This document shows positions 1 through 9,555 of a stretch of DNA of 64,000 nt, one piece after another. Each line of letters begins with the position of its first letter. Positions within the stretch are counted from its first letter, which is position 1. The position numbers and the translations under genes are program-made. The notes beneath the pieces were generated by a model. It saw only the letters and a program-made list of their open reading frames with translations. It was not told where the DNA came from and did not search any database. This stretch comes from an uncultured Synergistales bacterium. Its GTDB lineage: Bacteria; Synergistota; Synergistia; Synergistales; Aminobacteriaceae. The stretch covers positions 1 through 64,000 of the forward strand of contig CAJOCL010000003.1 in assembly GCA_905233565.1 (NCBI GenBank). The letters are read 5' to 3'.

Positions 1-3
1 CAT
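1..3 (-). CDS. Start codon of a gene leaving the left edge (partial)
   Basis: The first three bases read ATG on the minus strand, and just upstream (positions about 8-14) lies a GAGGTG-like ribosome binding site. A minus-strand gene therefore probably begins here and runs out of the window. Its neighbour upstream on the same strand is a TAXI-type TRAP receptor, so a TRAP permease is the natural guess, but no coding sequence is visible to test this. The 179 bases between the two genes hold no ORF or clear terminator that I can see. Confidence 0.4.
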
Positions 4-182
4 GTTTTTCACCTCACTTTCTGTAAAATTATATCATATCTCGCTAAGAAATTATCAATATAGCGAAAGAAAGAAGAGTGTAAGCGCAATTCCTCTCACA
101 GCTAAAGCCGCGAGTATCCTTGCGCAAATTTGATGAAAAAATCACAGCCGCCCTAAAATTTTAAGCGTTAAAAATAAAAATG

Positions 183-1157
183 CTATTTCCCTGCGACCTT
201 TATATCCTTTTCGCCGAAATACTTAACCGCGCCTTTATGATAAGGCACTGCCGTATACGATGCCGCAAAACTCAGATTCAGTTCCGCACCTTTAGCGTGA
301 GCAGCCGTAATTTCCTCAACGTTTTCAAAGACGCCGTAAAGGAAGTTATAAACGTCAGCTTCCGAAACGTCATCACGTGCAACGACTACGGCACCGACTG
401 CAACGGTTACTACATCGTCATCAGTTCCGTAAACGTCCTTTTTGATTACGTTCATGCTGTAATAAGGGGACTTTGCGATCAAGGCCATAACATGCTCATC
501 ATCGAAGCCGACAAGATGAATTTTCCTTGCTGCTGCCAGTGAAGTTACTGCAGTTGTAGGAGCGCCGGCAACTATGAAAGCCGCGTCAATTTTTCCGTCC
601 TGAAGTGCCTCTACGCTGTCGCCGAATGACTGATAAGTCGGCTTGATGTCCTTGTTGATGTCAAGCCCGTAAACTTCAAGAACGTCTACAGCGTTGAAAT
701 AAACGCCTGAACCCGCAGCGCCTACTGAGACGTTTTTGCCCTTCAGGTCAGCAACCGTCTTAATTTCAGGATTAAGCGTTACTATTTGAACCTGCTCCAT
801 GTAGAGATTGGCGACAGTTGAAAAACCCGTAAATTTTTCCTCAAACAGCCTTGTCCCCTTGTAGGCATATGCGCCGACATCTGACTGAACGAAAGCTAAC
901 TGTGCATCGCCGTCATCCATTGCCTCGATATTTGCCTTTGAACCGCCTGAAGTGATTACGGTTATAGTTGTTGAAGTCTTCTCGCCGACTTTCCCTGCGA
1001 GGACTCCGCCGAAACCGTAATAAGTTCCCTGAGCTCCGCCGGTCGCGAACACGAGTTTTGTACCGCCGGGCATTCCGCCTTTGGCTGATTCAGCAGCAAA
1101 AGAAGCACATGTTAAGAGCATGGCCAATACCATTGAAAGAATTATTGTTTTTTTCAT
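183..1157 (-). CDS. TAXI family TRAP transporter solute receptor
   Basis: Periplasmic substrate-binding protein of a TAXI-type TRAP transporter, which would hand organic acids or amino acids such as glutamate to a membrane permease. The 324-residue product begins with a lysine-start signal peptide (residues 1 to about 20, ending in an Ala-rich stretch). The mature part has the family pattern: FATGGAQGTYYGFGG near the N-terminus, an AGSGVYFNA stretch in the middle, and a late YxAVPYHKGAVKYF motif. A longer reading frame starts at 1220, but an AGGAGG site sits ten bases before 1157, so I chose 1157. The permease is presumably the gene leaving the left edge. The exact substrate cannot be read from the sequence. 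Confidence 0.88.
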   Translation of the reverse strand: MKKTIILSMVLAMLLTCASFAAESAKGGMPGGTKLVFATGGAQGTYYGFGGVLAGKVGEKTSTTITVITSGGSKANIEAMDDGDAQLAFVQSDVGAYAYKGTRLFEEKFTGFSTVANLYMEQVQIVTLNPEIKTVADLKGKNVSVGAAGSGVYFNAVDVLEVYGLDINKDIKPTYQSFGDSVEALQDGKIDAAFIVAGAPTTAVTSLAAARKIHLVGFDDEHVMALIAKSPYYSMNVIKKDVYGTDDDVVTVAVGAVVVARDDVSEADVYNFLYGVFENVEEITAAHAKGAELNLSFAASYTAVPYHKGAVKYFGEKDIKVAGK

Positions 1158-1241
1158 GGAATTTTTAACCTCCTGACAAAATTTTGGAATTTTTGTTATT
1201 ATAACATGAGTACTAATCACGGAACGGAGATTTATATTTTT

Positions 1242-2273
1242 ATGGACAATTTATACGATGCTTTGGAACTTACGCTTAACGACTGGCAGATTTTATTTGA
1301 AAACTGGAACGAACAGAAATTCAGGGCTTCGCAGGTCTGTCAATGGATATATTCAAAAAAGGAGTTCAGTTATCACGCAATGAGCAATCTCAGCAAGACA
1401 CTGCGCGAAAAACTCAGCGGTAATATTATTATGACACTCCCGATAATGATGCGTCAGCTGGTTTCAAAGGACGGAACTAAAAAATTTCTATGGAATTTGA
1501 ACGACGGCGCAAAAATTGAGAGCGTACTTCTAAATCACGGAGGGCATAAAACTGCCTGTATATCCTCACAGGCCGGCTGTCCTTTAGGCTGTACGTTCTG
1601 TGAGACGGGGGCAAACGGATTCACTCGGAATTTGACGAGGGGCGAAATCTTGGGGCAGTTTCTTATGATGGAGAAGATTAACGGTGCTGATATAAATAAT
1701 ATAGTCTTTATGGGAATGGGAGAGCCGTTTTTGAATGAAGATAACGTTTTTTCGGCTATACGTTCGCTAAATGACAAGAACATGAGGAATTTGGGCGCAA
1801 GGCACATAACCATATCAACTTCGGGAATAGTTCCGGGAATTGAAGACTTAGCGGATTTTGAAATACCGATAAGATTATCACTCTCGTTACATGCCCCGAA
1901 TGACGAACTGAGATCTAAATTAATGCCCGTAAACCGTCAGTATTCGCTGCAGAAATTAGTAAACGCTCTGAAACGCTACAGGGACAGGACGGGCGAGAGA
2001 ATAACGGTTGAATATGCACTGATTGACCGCGTTAATGATGATCCTGAATACGCCTATGAAACGGCGGCACTTCTTGACGGCCTCGAACCGTATATAAATA
2101 TAATACCGTTCAACCCAATACCTTCACGGCCTGAGCTGAAACGTTCGGGGCAATCAAGAATAAAGGCGTTCTGTAACGCTTTGTCCGAGCTGAAGATAGA
2201 ATTTGAACTGCGCAAAGAAAGAGGCGCTGACATAATGGCGGCCTGCGGTCAGCTTGCGGGTTCAAAACACTAA
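1242..2273 (+). CDS. rlmN: 23S rRNA/tRNA adenine-C2 methyltransferase RlmN
   Basis: Radical-SAM enzyme that methylates C2 of A2503 in 23S rRNA and A37 of some tRNAs, acting in the cytoplasm on translation accuracy. The radical-SAM CxxxCxxC motif is visible as CPLGCTFC near residues 113-120. It is followed by GEILGQF, the GMGEP motif, and the ISTSG and LSLHAP motifs typical of RlmN. The C-terminal ACGQL contains the second catalytic cysteine. At 343 residues it has the normal family length. A longer frame opens at 1206, but the start at 1242 matches the family N-terminus and has GGAG twelve bases upstream. It ends tail-to-tail with the fucose synthase gene, overlapping it by four bases. Confidence 0.95.
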   Translation: MDNLYDALELTLNDWQILFENWNEQKFRASQVCQWIYSKKEFSYHAMSNLSKTLREKLSGNIIMTLPIMMRQLVSKDGTKKFLWNLNDGAKIESVLLNHGGHKTACISSQAGCPLGCTFCETGANGFTRNLTRGEILGQFLMMEKINGADINNIVFMGMGEPFLNEDNVFSAIRSLNDKNMRNLGARHITISTSGIVPGIEDLADFEIPIRLSLSLHAPNDELRSKLMPVNRQYSLQKLVNALKRYRDRTGERITVEYALIDRVNDDPEYAYETAALLDGLEPYINIIPFNPIPSRPELKRSGQSRIKAFCNALSELKIEFELRKERGADIMAACGQLAGSKH

Positions 2274-3199
2274 GCACAGCGGTTTTTGAAATCTTCATAG
2301 GCCAGCTTTATGCCATCGCGTAAACTGGTCTTGTATTTCCAGCCTAATGCCTCTGCTTTGCTGACATCGAGAACTTTTCGCGGTGTTCCGTTGGGTTTTG
2401 AAGTGTCCCAGAGAATTTCGCCCTCATAGCCGACAACTTCAGCGACTAAACTGGTCAAATCCTTTATCGTAATTTCGAGGCCCGTACCTGCGTTTACCGT
2501 TTCGCTTCCCGAATAATTATTCATAAGGAAGACGCATAATTCCGCAAGATCGTCAACAAAAAGAAATTCGCGCAGCGGGCTTCCGTCTCCCCAACATGTT
2601 ACGGATTTCAGATCTTTAGATTTTGCCTCATGGAAACGCCGTATCAATGCCGGCAGGACGTGAGAATTTTCGGGGTGATAATTATCATTTATTCCGTATA
2701 AATTGCAGGGCATAACGGAGATGTAATCAGTCCCGTATTGTGTGTTTAAGTATTCGCAGTATTTAAGCCCTGAAATTTTTGCGAGTGCGTAAGCCTCGTT
2801 TGTCTTTTCGAGATAACCGGATAACAAATACTCTTCTTTTATGGGCTGTTCCGACATTCTGGGATAAATGCAGGATGAGCCGAGAAATTCAAGTTTTTTG
2901 CAGCCGTTCAGCCAAGACGAGTTTATGACGTTCATTTCTATCATCATGTTGATATACATGAAGTCAGCGGGAGCATGAGAATTTGCCGATATTCCGCCGA
3001 CTTTTGCGGCTGCTAAGAAAACATATTCGGGCTTTTCGGCCTCAAAGAATTTCATAACTTCATTCTGAGATGTCAGGTCAAGTTCTGAGTGTGAACGCGT
3101 TATTATGTTCCCGTAACCCTGACGCTCTAATTCACGCTTTATTGCTGATCCGACCATGCCTCTGTGTCCCGCAACATAAATTTTTGAGTCCTTATTCAT
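2270..3199 (-). CDS. fcl: GDP-L-fucose synthase
   Basis: NADPH-dependent epimerase/reductase that turns GDP-4-keto-6-deoxy-mannose into GDP-L-fucose for surface polysaccharides. The N-terminal Rossmann loop reads [10 protein letters not shown] (residues 10-19). The catalytic triad is visible as Ser in LGSSCIYPR (about 108) and the YxxxK pair Y137/K141. The 309 residues match the family length. GDP-mannose 4,6-dehydratase, the previous pathway step, is not in the window, but a mannose-1-phosphate guanylyltransferase is encoded at 20345-21406. An AGGAAGGA site lies upstream of the start. The gene diverges from queH across a 72-base AT-rich palindromic spacer. Confidence 0.93.
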   Translation of the reverse strand: MNKDSKIYVAGHRGMVGSAIKRELERQGYGNIITRSHSELDLTSQNEVMKFFEAEKPEYVFLAAAKVGGISANSHAPADFMYINMMIEMNVINSSWLNGCKKLEFLGSSCIYPRMSEQPIKEEYLLSGYLEKTNEAYALAKISGLKYCEYLNTQYGTDYISVMPCNLYGINDNYHPENSHVLPALIRRFHEAKSKDLKSVTCWGDGSPLREFLFVDDLAELCVFLMNNYSGSETVNAGTGLEITIKDLTSLVAEVVGYEGEILWDTSKPNGTPRKVLDVSKAEALGWKYKTSLRDGIKLAYEDFKNRCA

Positions 3200-3219
3200 A
3201 GATTTCTTTAATCCTTCCT

Positions 3220-3259
3220 GTTAAAATTTAAAAAAATAATATCATTTTTTAATTTTAAC
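3220..3259. repeat. AT-rich inverted repeat between divergent fcl and queH
   Basis: The spacer between the two divergent start codons is almost entirely an imperfect palindrome. A GTTAAAATT-type arm followed by an A-run mirrors a T-run followed by AATTTTAAC, with about six unpaired bases at the centre and one bulged base in one arm. It could be a symmetric divergent promoter or operator, or a cruciform. Nothing else explains the spacer. Confidence 0.55.
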
Positions 3260-3271
3260 GGGGATTTTGAC

Positions 3272-3808
3272 ATGAAAAATTTGCTTTTACATATCTGCTG
3301 CGCTCCTGACGGTTCAATACCTGTGCCGGATTTAATTTCTGAGGGCTGGAACGTTACGGGATTTTTTTACGGCTCAAATATTCACCCCCTCGATGAGTAC
3401 ATGAAGAGGCTTGAGGCCGTCAATATACTGAAATCTCACAATAATATCGAATGCGTTGCGGGTAAATACAATCCTGCTGAATGGTTAAAATCCGTTGAAG
3501 GGCTTGAAAATGAACCCGAAGGAGGAGAAAGGTGTACACGGTGTTTCAAAATTCAGCTTGAGGCCTGTGCAGATGAGGCCGTTCAACTGGGCTGTGAATA
3601 CATTTCAACAACTCTGACTATAAGCCCTCACAAGAATGTCAATCTCATTAATTCAATCGGTGAAAATGCGGCTTCAAGTCACGGCCTTAAATGGGAAGAA
3701 AGAATATGGCGGAAAAATAACGGTTTTCTGCGTTCGGTGAAAATGTCACGTGAACTTGGGCTTTATAGGCAGAATTATTGCGGCTGCGTGTTCAGTTTTA
3801 GAAATTAA
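3272..3808 (+). CDS. queH: Epoxyqueuosine reductase QueH
   Basis: Catalyses the last step of queuosine synthesis, reducing epoxyqueuosine to queuosine in the tRNA wobble position. It is the non-homologous replacement for QueG and belongs to the former DUF208 family. The diagnostic cysteine pairs are visible: HICCAPDG (C9, C10), CTRC (C88, C91) and CGC near the C-terminus (C170, C172), which bind an iron-sulfur cluster and a metal. The length of 178 residues fits the family. A GGGG site sits eight bases before the ATG. No other queuosine gene is in the window, so the gene stands alone, facing away from fcl. Confidence 0.93.
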   Translation: MKNLLLHICCAPDGSIPVPDLISEGWNVTGFFYGSNIHPLDEYMKRLEAVNILKSHNNIECVAGKYNPAEWLKSVEGLENEPEGGERCTRCFKIQLEACADEAVQLGCEYISTTLTISPHKNVNLINSIGENAASSHGLKWEERIWRKNNGFLRSVKMSRELGLYRQNYCGCVFSFRN

Positions 3809-3835
3809 CAAACTTTTTCACGCAGCTGAAATTTT

Positions 3836-4450
3836 TTAATACGGCAGAAAGTGCCACAACAAATTTATTATTGGATCAAATATTACGTCTATTATTCCCG
3901 TCATAAGCAATGCAAGAAGGATAAACATTCCATAACGTTCAAGCCAGTAATAATACTCCATGTACTTATACGGCAGAAACGCCTCAAGCACTCTTGAACC
4001 GTCAAGCGGAGGAATGGGAATTAAATTAAACGCCGCTAAACCCATATTTATATTTATCATCTGCAAAGCCACCGTGATTCCGGCTCTGCCCGTCAATGAA
4101 TACCAGTATTCACCAAAGAAACGCAGAAACAAAACGGTAAGTATTGCCGTTAATATATTTCCTGCAACCCCTGCAAGCGATACGATTATCAAATCTCTTC
4201 TGGGGTGCTTGAAATATCTCGTGTTAATCGGTACGGGTTTAGCCCAGCCGAAGCCCACGAAAAGAAGCATCAGAGTTCCTATAATATCAAAATGTGCAAA
4301 TGGATTAAGCGTCAGTCTTCCGTAACGCTGTGCAGTGGGATCGCCGACCATTCTCGCAGCAAATCCGTGACAAAATTCATGAAACGACAACGCCCAAAGC
4401 AATGCAGGTATAGTCAGCAGTAATCTTACAGGATCATTCAATAATCTCAT
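3836..4450 (-). CDS. Site-2 protease family zinc metalloprotease (M50)
   Basis: Multi-pass membrane metalloprotease of the rhomboid-like S2P/M50 group, which cleaves membrane substrates within the bilayer. The zinc motif HEFCH is at residues 24-28 in the first transmembrane segment. The third ligand lies in NLIPIPPLDG (Asp about 150). Several hydrophobic segments and the PxPPLDG loop define the short, PDZ-lacking YwhC/FwdE-like subgroup of about 200 residues. The substrate is unknown. It lies downstream of the rhamnose operon but is separated from it by a terminator, so it is likely its own unit. Confidence 0.88.
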   Translation of the reverse strand: MRLLNDPVRLLLTIPALLWALSFHEFCHGFAARMVGDPTAQRYGRLTLNPFAHFDIIGTLMLLFVGFGWAKPVPINTRYFKHPRRDLIIVSLAGVAGNILTAILTVLFLRFFGEYWYSLTGRAGITVALQMININMGLAAFNLIPIPPLDGSRVLEAFLPYKYMEYYYWLERYGMFILLALLMTGIIDVIFDPIINLLWHFLPY

Positions 4451-4502
4451 TAAAAATTATGCGCCTTTCTTTTTCTTTTATATACCCGTTAATATTATCA
4501 CA

Positions 4503-4536
4503 GCATAAAAATAACCCGGCATATTTCAGCCGGGCA
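4503..4536 (-). terminator. Rho-independent terminator of the rhamnose operon
   Basis: On the minus strand a six-pair CCCGGC/GCCGGG stem (4515-4520 with 4529-4534) with an eight-base loop is followed by a T-rich run. It lies directly after rhaM and marks the end of the rha transcript. Confidence 0.8.
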
Positions 4537-4557
4537 GTTAATTTCATTCGTTAATGA

Positions 4558-4875
4558 CTATGCAAGAAAGAAAACCTGTTCAAGTTTAGGCTGTGCCCCC
4601 GTTACAGGATCCATTTCCATAATCATAACGTCCTTCATGTACTCATTCCAGCGGTCGACTATTTCGCTCTCAGCCTGAGTACGTGCCGCGAAGTCGATTC
4701 CCTTTTCACACTCGTAATAACCGAAAAGCTCATTCCCAACGTTCCAGATCGTATAGTTGCAGATTCCTGCGGATTTAAGCAGGTCTTTAAGTTCCGGCCA
4801 TATATTGTCGTGGCGTTTCTTGTATTCCGCAAGCATTCCGGGCTTTACGGTCGCTTTCCATGCGTAACGTTCCAT
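4558..4875 (-). CDS. rhaM: L-rhamnose mutarotase
   Basis: Interconverts the alpha and beta anomers of L-rhamnose in the cytoplasm, supplying the anomer used by the isomerase. The 105 residues are the full family length. The motif EYKKRHDNIWPEL carries the catalytic Tyr18 and His22 at the same positions as in the E. coli enzyme, and later segments (NYTIWN, RWNEYMKDVM and a C-terminal LEQVFFLA) match the family. It is the last gene of the rhamnose operon, ten bases after the binding-protein gene and just before a terminator. This order resembles rhizobial rha loci, where the mutarotase (RhaU) is linked to the ABC importer. Confidence 0.95.
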   Translation of the reverse strand: MERYAWKATVKPGMLAEYKKRHDNIWPELKDLLKSAGICNYTIWNVGNELFGYYECEKGIDFAARTQAESEIVDRWNEYMKDVMIMEMDPVTGAQPKLEQVFFLA

Positions 4876-4885
4876 AATTTTAATA

Positions 4886-5899
4886 TTAAAGAATGTTAAT
4901 CCACGCGTCTACGGTCTCATTGTTGAAGATGTTCAACTTGTTGAGGAAGGTGATCGTACCGCCGTCGGCAGCAGCTTCAACCGTCAATTTCCCGAGCGAT
5001 CCTGCGTCGAACGTCTCGCCTGCTTTGCCCGTCAGCGTACCTTTTGCGAAAGCAACGGCAGCGTATGACGCAGCATAGCCAAGCTCAGTGGGATTCCATA
5101 AGAATGTCTCGTCAGCTATTCCCTTGTTGATAAATTCCTTCATGTCCGAAGCAAGCGTAAGCCCCGTAACTTTGACATTCCTTTTTGCGTCCATTATGCA
5201 CTTGCTTACGGCAGGTGCGCCTACGGTTGTAGGGACTATTATTCCCTTTAAGTTCGGGTATTTTTCCAAGAGTGCCTGAGTTTCGTTGAATGATTTCGTG
5301 TACTCGTCATCACCGTAGACAACTCCGACAAAATCAATCTTTGCATATTTCGGATCACCGCTCTTTAATGCCTCTTCCATGAATGAAATCCATAAATTCT
5401 GATTCGGTGCCGTTGCCATTGCTGAAAGTATGGCGATCTGACCTTCACCGCCGATTGACTTAACCATTGAGTCAAGCTGTGTCAATGCGATAACTTTTGC
5501 GCTTGCCGGTTCAACGTCCAAATCCCTGCCTTCAGGATCAACAGGAGCGTCCCAAGTTACAACTTTGATTCCGGCCTCTCTGGCCTCATTGCAGACATCA
5601 ACGAGCGATGCAGGGTCATTCGCGCTGATGCAGAGAACGTCAACGCCCTGAGCGATATAGTTCTCAATGATTCTTATCTGGCCGTCCGAGCTTCCGTCAT
5701 CGGGGCCGTCATGCATGAACGTAAAGCCTAATTCATCGGCTGCCTTCTGGAATCCTGCAACACCTGCCTGAAAATACGGGTTGCCTGACTGCTTATAGAC
5801 AACGCCGATCGTTATTCCCTTGCCGGGCTTGTCCTCAGCAAACGCGAAGCCTGTTAAAACTAACGATAAAACCAACACTAACGCTAATACTTTTTTCAT
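4886..5899 (-). CDS. rhaS: Rhamnose ABC transporter, substrate-binding protein
   Basis: Periplasmic sugar-binding protein (Peripla_BP_4, RbsB-like) that delivers L-rhamnose to the ABC importer. The signal peptide occupies residues 1 to about 21 (MKKVLALVLVLSLVLTGFA). The mature protein opens with the ITIGVVYKQSGNPYFQAG motif, and an AQGVDVLCISANDP segment follows. An AGGAGG ribosome site lies ten bases before the start. The substrate is inferred from context: the gene sits between two permease genes and rhaM in an operon with all rhamnose catabolic enzymes. The 337 residues are typical. Here rhaS (binding protein) should not be confused with the E. coli regulator of the same name. Confidence 0.9.
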   Translation of the reverse strand: MKKVLALVLVLSLVLTGFAFAEDKPGKGITIGVVYKQSGNPYFQAGVAGFQKAADELGFTFMHDGPDDGSSDGQIRIIENYIAQGVDVLCISANDPASLVDVCNEAREAGIKVVTWDAPVDPEGRDLDVEPASAKVIALTQLDSMVKSIGGEGQIAILSAMATAPNQNLWISFMEEALKSGDPKYAKIDFVGVVYGDDEYTKSFNETQALLEKYPNLKGIIVPTTVGAPAVSKCIMDAKRNVKVTGLTLASDMKEFINKGIADETFLWNPTELGYAASYAAVAFAKGTLTGKAGETFDAGSLGKLTVEAAADGGTITFLNKLNIFNNETVDAWINIL

Positions 5900-5921
5900 G
5901 ATTTTGTTACCCTCCTGAATT

Positions 5922-6998
5922 TTAATTATTTGCCGCCGCAGTTTCTGCCCTGCGTCTGGCTACTCTCCTGGCGTTCTGCCAATCCTCAATCAAATTCGGA
6001 ACTAAAACGCTTAGAATGAGTATTACACCTACTGACAAGTTTACAGCACTGTCGGCAAAACCGAAAAGCGTACCTAAGCCGAATTTAACAACGCCGAAAA
6101 TTACGAGCGATATTGCCGCGCCGATTACGCTGCCTTTCCCGCCGTCCGTTGAAAATCCGCCCAGTACCGCCGCCGCAATTGCATACATGTGGTAACCGTC
6201 CATAATGTCGGCTTTTACGCTTGATGACGAGTTGCCGACAAAGAATATCCCCGTTACTGCGCTCATTAATCCGGCGATTACGAAGCACCAGAACTTTATT
6301 TTATCTGTCTGAACTCCTGAATAATAAGTTGCAGAACGGTTTGTACCGATTGCAAAAATTTTGCGCCCGTTGCCCGTCATGTGAAGCCAGACAAAGAATA
6401 TCACTGCAAAAACTAAAAACACCGGGAGCGATACGGGAACTTTAATTCCTGCTACATCAATTAATTTGTTAAGTGCTGAAAGCGAACGGAATGTAGGATC
6501 TTTGAACGTCAGAGTTTCACCGCCTATGATTAAATAACTGAAGCCCCTGAAAAATAACTGTGTTGCCAGAGTTATTATCATTGAAAAAAGCTCCTTGAAT
6601 CTCGTACATAAAAAACCGTTCAGCGCTCCGCATATACAGCCGACAGCAAGACAGGCCATTAAAGACAGCGTTAGAGCCATAGCCCCGTTCATTCCGCCGA
6701 GAACAGCGAGATTATTGTATGTTACGCCGAGTGTAACAACGCTTAACGTTCCTATTGCGCCGACAGAAATATCAATATCTCCCATTGCGAGAATTAACAT
6801 CATTCCAAGCGTCATGAAACTGTAAAGGAAATACGGCCTCATGCTCCTGACAACGTTGGCAAAATAGAAAACTGGACGGCGTGAAATTCCTGCTGCAACA
6901 CGGCTTGCATCAACATAATAGAAAACGGCACAGACTACGGCAAGGAGAATAACGAGGAAAAATTCCCAGCTCGTAAAGAAATCTTTAATCTTTTTCAT
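5922..6998 (-). CDS. rhaQ: Rhamnose ABC transporter, permease subunit
   Basis: Inner-membrane permease of the ribose/xylose type (BPD_transp_2). The 358-residue protein has about eight to ten hydrophobic segments and the family motifs MILAMGDIDISVGAIGTLS and AIAAAVLGGFSTDGGKGSVIGA. It pairs with the second permease, whose end lies only two bases upstream. The symbol is assigned by position following the rhizobial rhaSTPQ naming. Some alternative sugar cannot be excluded, but the operon context makes rhamnose by far the likeliest substrate. Confidence 0.87.
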   Translation of the reverse strand: MKKIKDFFTSWEFFLVILLAVVCAVFYYVDASRVAAGISRRPVFYFANVVRSMRPYFLYSFMTLGMMLILAMGDIDISVGAIGTLSVVTLGVTYNNLAVLGGMNGAMALTLSLMACLAVGCICGALNGFLCTRFKELFSMIITLATQLFFRGFSYLIIGGETLTFKDPTFRSLSALNKLIDVAGIKVPVSLPVFLVFAVIFFVWLHMTGNGRKIFAIGTNRSATYYSGVQTDKIKFWCFVIAGLMSAVTGIFFVGNSSSSVKADIMDGYHMYAIAAAVLGGFSTDGGKGSVIGAAISLVIFGVVKFGLGTLFGFADSAVNLSVGVILILSVLVPNLIEDWQNARRVARRRAETAAANN

Positions 6999-7000
6999 GG

Positions 7001-8005
7001 TTATATATTCCTCCCTGCTAAATCCTGCTTTGCCGATATTCTCTGCAGTATGACGTTAAGGAGAATTGCGAACAGTAACAGAATGCCTTTTATAAATTCA
7101 GTAATCATTGAGTTGCCGATCTGCATCTGAGGTATTGCGCTGTCGATGAAAGCTACCATTAACGCGCCTATTACAACGCCCGTAATTTTCCCGTAGCCTC
7201 CCGTAACGCTGACTCCTCCGAGAACACATGCTGCAATCGTGAACATCTCATCACCCGTTGCCGAGCCCTTCTCGATAGCTGCATAGAACGCAAGCCACAT
7301 TATCCCTGCAAGCCCGGCTGAAGCTCCGCATATCGTGTGAGCCAATACCCTGATTTTGTTCAGGTGAACTCCGCGCATCTGTGCAGCCTCAGAATTTGAG
7401 CCGACCGCGTAAAGATTCCGTCCCGTCCTCGTGTAGTTAAGGAACAGGGCAGTTAATAAAACTACAAGGATTGCAAGCCACACAAGAAACGGCAGCCCTA
7501 GAAATTCATGATTTATTAAACTGTCCTTGAAACCCTGCGTTAATTGTGTCGGGTTAACTTTATTCATTCCTAAAAGCCAGTTCATGGGGATTAAGGCACG
7601 TACTATATAGCTCGTTCCCAACGTAACTATCAACGCTATGACACGCCCGTAGCTCATTAATATCCCGTTTACTGCACCGATGGCGGCACCGATTGCAATT
7701 CCAAGAACGAACATTAAAAGTGTATTCTGAATAACTCCCAAGCCCATTAATTTACCTGCGACCGCTCCTGCGAATGCAAGTACGGCAGTTGTTGAAATAT
7801 CAATCGAACCGACAAGCAGAACGCAGAGCATACCGCAGCACATGACCATATTAATAGAGCCGTTCTTTAAGACGTTAAGCCACGAATTAGCGAGATAACC
7901 CGGCACTCTGATATTGACAATCGCAAGCAGTAACGCAAGAACGCCTAAAAGGGGAAGTTCCCTGTGTTCAATCAGGAATGAATATATTGATTTATGTTTT
8001 GACAT
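7001..8005 (-). CDS. rhaP: Rhamnose ABC transporter, permease subunit
   Basis: Second inner-membrane permease of the importer, 334 residues with multiple transmembrane segments. It carries the family motif LLVGSIDISTTAVLAFAGAV, the YAVGSNSEAAQMRGV cytoplasmic loop that contacts the ATPase, and TIAACVLGGVSVTGGYGKI. Two different permease subunits are usual for rhamnose and autoinducer-2 importers of this class, whereas ribose importers use one. The gene sits 19 bases after the ATPase gene and two bases before rhaQ, which points to co-translation. Confidence 0.87.
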   Translation of the reverse strand: MSKHKSIYSFLIEHRELPLLGVLALLLAIVNIRVPGYLANSWLNVLKNGSINMVMCCGMLCVLLVGSIDISTTAVLAFAGAVAGKLMGLGVIQNTLLMFVLGIAIGAAIGAVNGILMSYGRVIALIVTLGTSYIVRALIPMNWLLGMNKVNPTQLTQGFKDSLINHEFLGLPFLVWLAILVVLLTALFLNYTRTGRNLYAVGSNSEAAQMRGVHLNKIRVLAHTICGASAGLAGIMWLAFYAAIEKGSATGDEMFTIAACVLGGVSVTGGYGKITGVVIGALMVAFIDSAIPQMQIGNSMITEFIKGILLLFAILLNVILQRISAKQDLAGRNI

Positions 8006-8024
8006 TTAACTTCCTCCCTTCGTT

Positions 8025-9530
8025 TTATGATGCTTCTTTTGTCTTAGGCATGGCAGCATTGAGAATCATTTCCTGAGTAAGCCCCTTAGTGTCCGTAAAT
8101 TCCGCCGTAACTTTTCCTTCACTCATGACATATATACGGTCAGACATGTTTATGACTTCCGGCAATTCTGAACTTATCATCAGGATTCCCAGTCCCTGAG
8201 ATGCAAGGTCGCTCATAATTTCATAAATAGCCGCTTTGCTCCCCACGTCAACACCCTTTGTAGGCTCATCAAGAATAATCATCTTCGGATTAGCCGCTAA
8301 CTGTTTAGCAACTACGACTTTTTGTTGATTCCCCCCTGAAAGTGCGCCGGCTAAAGTGTCAGTGTCAGGAGCCTTAATCGCAAGAAGATCTTTCATTCCT
8401 TCTGAGAGCTGATACTCTTTTGACTTGCTTATAAAAATACCGTTCTGGCATTCTTTTGACATTACGGGCAGCGAGATATTATGATTTATTGACCACTGCA
8501 ATAATAAGCCGTCTTTCTGCCTGTCTTCAGGCAAATATCCAAGACCTTTGGCCATCATCTGAGTTGGGGTATGTGAATGGATTTCCTCGCCCCTGAAGAT
8601 TATTTTTCCTGAATCCGGCTGATGTACTCCGAATACTGATTCCATGACTTCAGTACGTCCCGCGCCGACAAGACCTGTCAGCCCTACAATTTCACCGGCC
8701 TTGACATTAATATTAACGTCCCTGAAAAATCCCGTTCTGCTCAAATTTTCAAGGCGTAAAAGCTCCTCGCCCGTCTCAGTCTCTTTCTTTGGGTAAAGCT
8801 GGTTAATATCGCGTCCGACCATCTGGTGAATCAAAAATGACTGTTCTACCTCGTGCAGATTCCAGGTGCCTATATACTGAGCATCTCTGAAGACCGTAAC
8901 TCTTTCAGCAAGTCCGTAAATGTCCTCAAACCTGTGAGAGATTAGAATAATTCCCGTTCCGTTATCCCTGAGACGCAATGCAATTTTGTAAAGTGCTTCT
9001 GCCTCGCGCTGTGATAATGCCGCCGTAGGTTCGTCCATTATGAGAATTTTTGCGTTCATTGAGAGAGCTTTTGCAATTTCAACCAATTGCTGCTGGGCTA
9101 CCGACAAAGAGCCGACCGATACCGTAGGGCTGAAATCAGCGTCAACGGCTTCCAGTAATTTCTTTGCCTCACGATTCATTTTTCCCCAATCAATGAAAGG
9201 CCCTATCTTGTATTCATGGCCGGCGAAAATGTTTTCCGCAACGCTTAAATCAGGATAACTTGCAGCATGCTGATAAATTGCGGCGATTCCGCGTTCCTGA
9301 GCGATTATCGGATCAGACATTACTACGCGCTCGCCGTTGAGAACGATCTCTCCGCCGTCGGGCTGGTGCGCTCCCGTAATAACTTTTATGAAGGTAGATT
9401 TTCCGGCACCGTTCTCACCTGCAAGGGCGTGTATTTCCCCTGCTTTCAGGTTAAAGTGTACATTGTCGAGAGCCTTAACGCCGGGAAAAATTTTCGTTAT
9501 TCCGTTAAGTTCAAGTATGTATTCCGACAA
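8025..9530 (-). CDS. rhaT: Rhamnose ABC transporter, ATP-binding subunit (two domains)
   Basis: Energises the importer with two fused ABC ATPase domains, as in RbsA and XylG. The first domain has Walker A GENGAGKST near residues 40-48, signature LSVAQQQ and Walker B ILIMDEPTAAL. The second has a degenerate Walker A (GLVGAGRTE), signature LSGGNQQK and Walker B MIILDEPTKGVD. One degenerate site is normal in this family. The 501 residues match the family length. The gene is preceded by a 62-base gap holding a strong hairpin that separates it from fucO. The symbol follows rhizobial usage and is unrelated to the E. coli RhaT symporter. Confidence 0.9.
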   Translation of the reverse strand: MSEYILELNGITKIFPGVKALDNVHFNLKAGEIHALAGENGAGKSTFIKVITGAHQPDGGEIVLNGERVVMSDPIIAQERGIAAIYQHAASYPDLSVAENIFAGHEYKIGPFIDWGKMNREAKKLLEAVDADFSPTVSVGSLSVAQQQLVEIAKALSMNAKILIMDEPTAALSQREAEALYKIALRLRDNGTGIILISHRFEDIYGLAERVTVFRDAQYIGTWNLHEVEQSFLIHQMVGRDINQLYPKKETETGEELLRLENLSRTGFFRDVNINVKAGEIVGLTGLVGAGRTEVMESVFGVHQPDSGKIIFRGEEIHSHTPTQMMAKGLGYLPEDRQKDGLLLQWSINHNISLPVMSKECQNGIFISKSKEYQLSEGMKDLLAIKAPDTDTLAGALSGGNQQKVVVAKQLAANPKMIILDEPTKGVDVGSKAAIYEIMSDLASQGLGILMISSELPEVINMSDRIYVMSEGKVTAEFTDTKGLTQEMILNAAMPKTKEAS

Positions 9531-9555
9531 AATTTTCTGCCTCCTTTCGCTAAAT

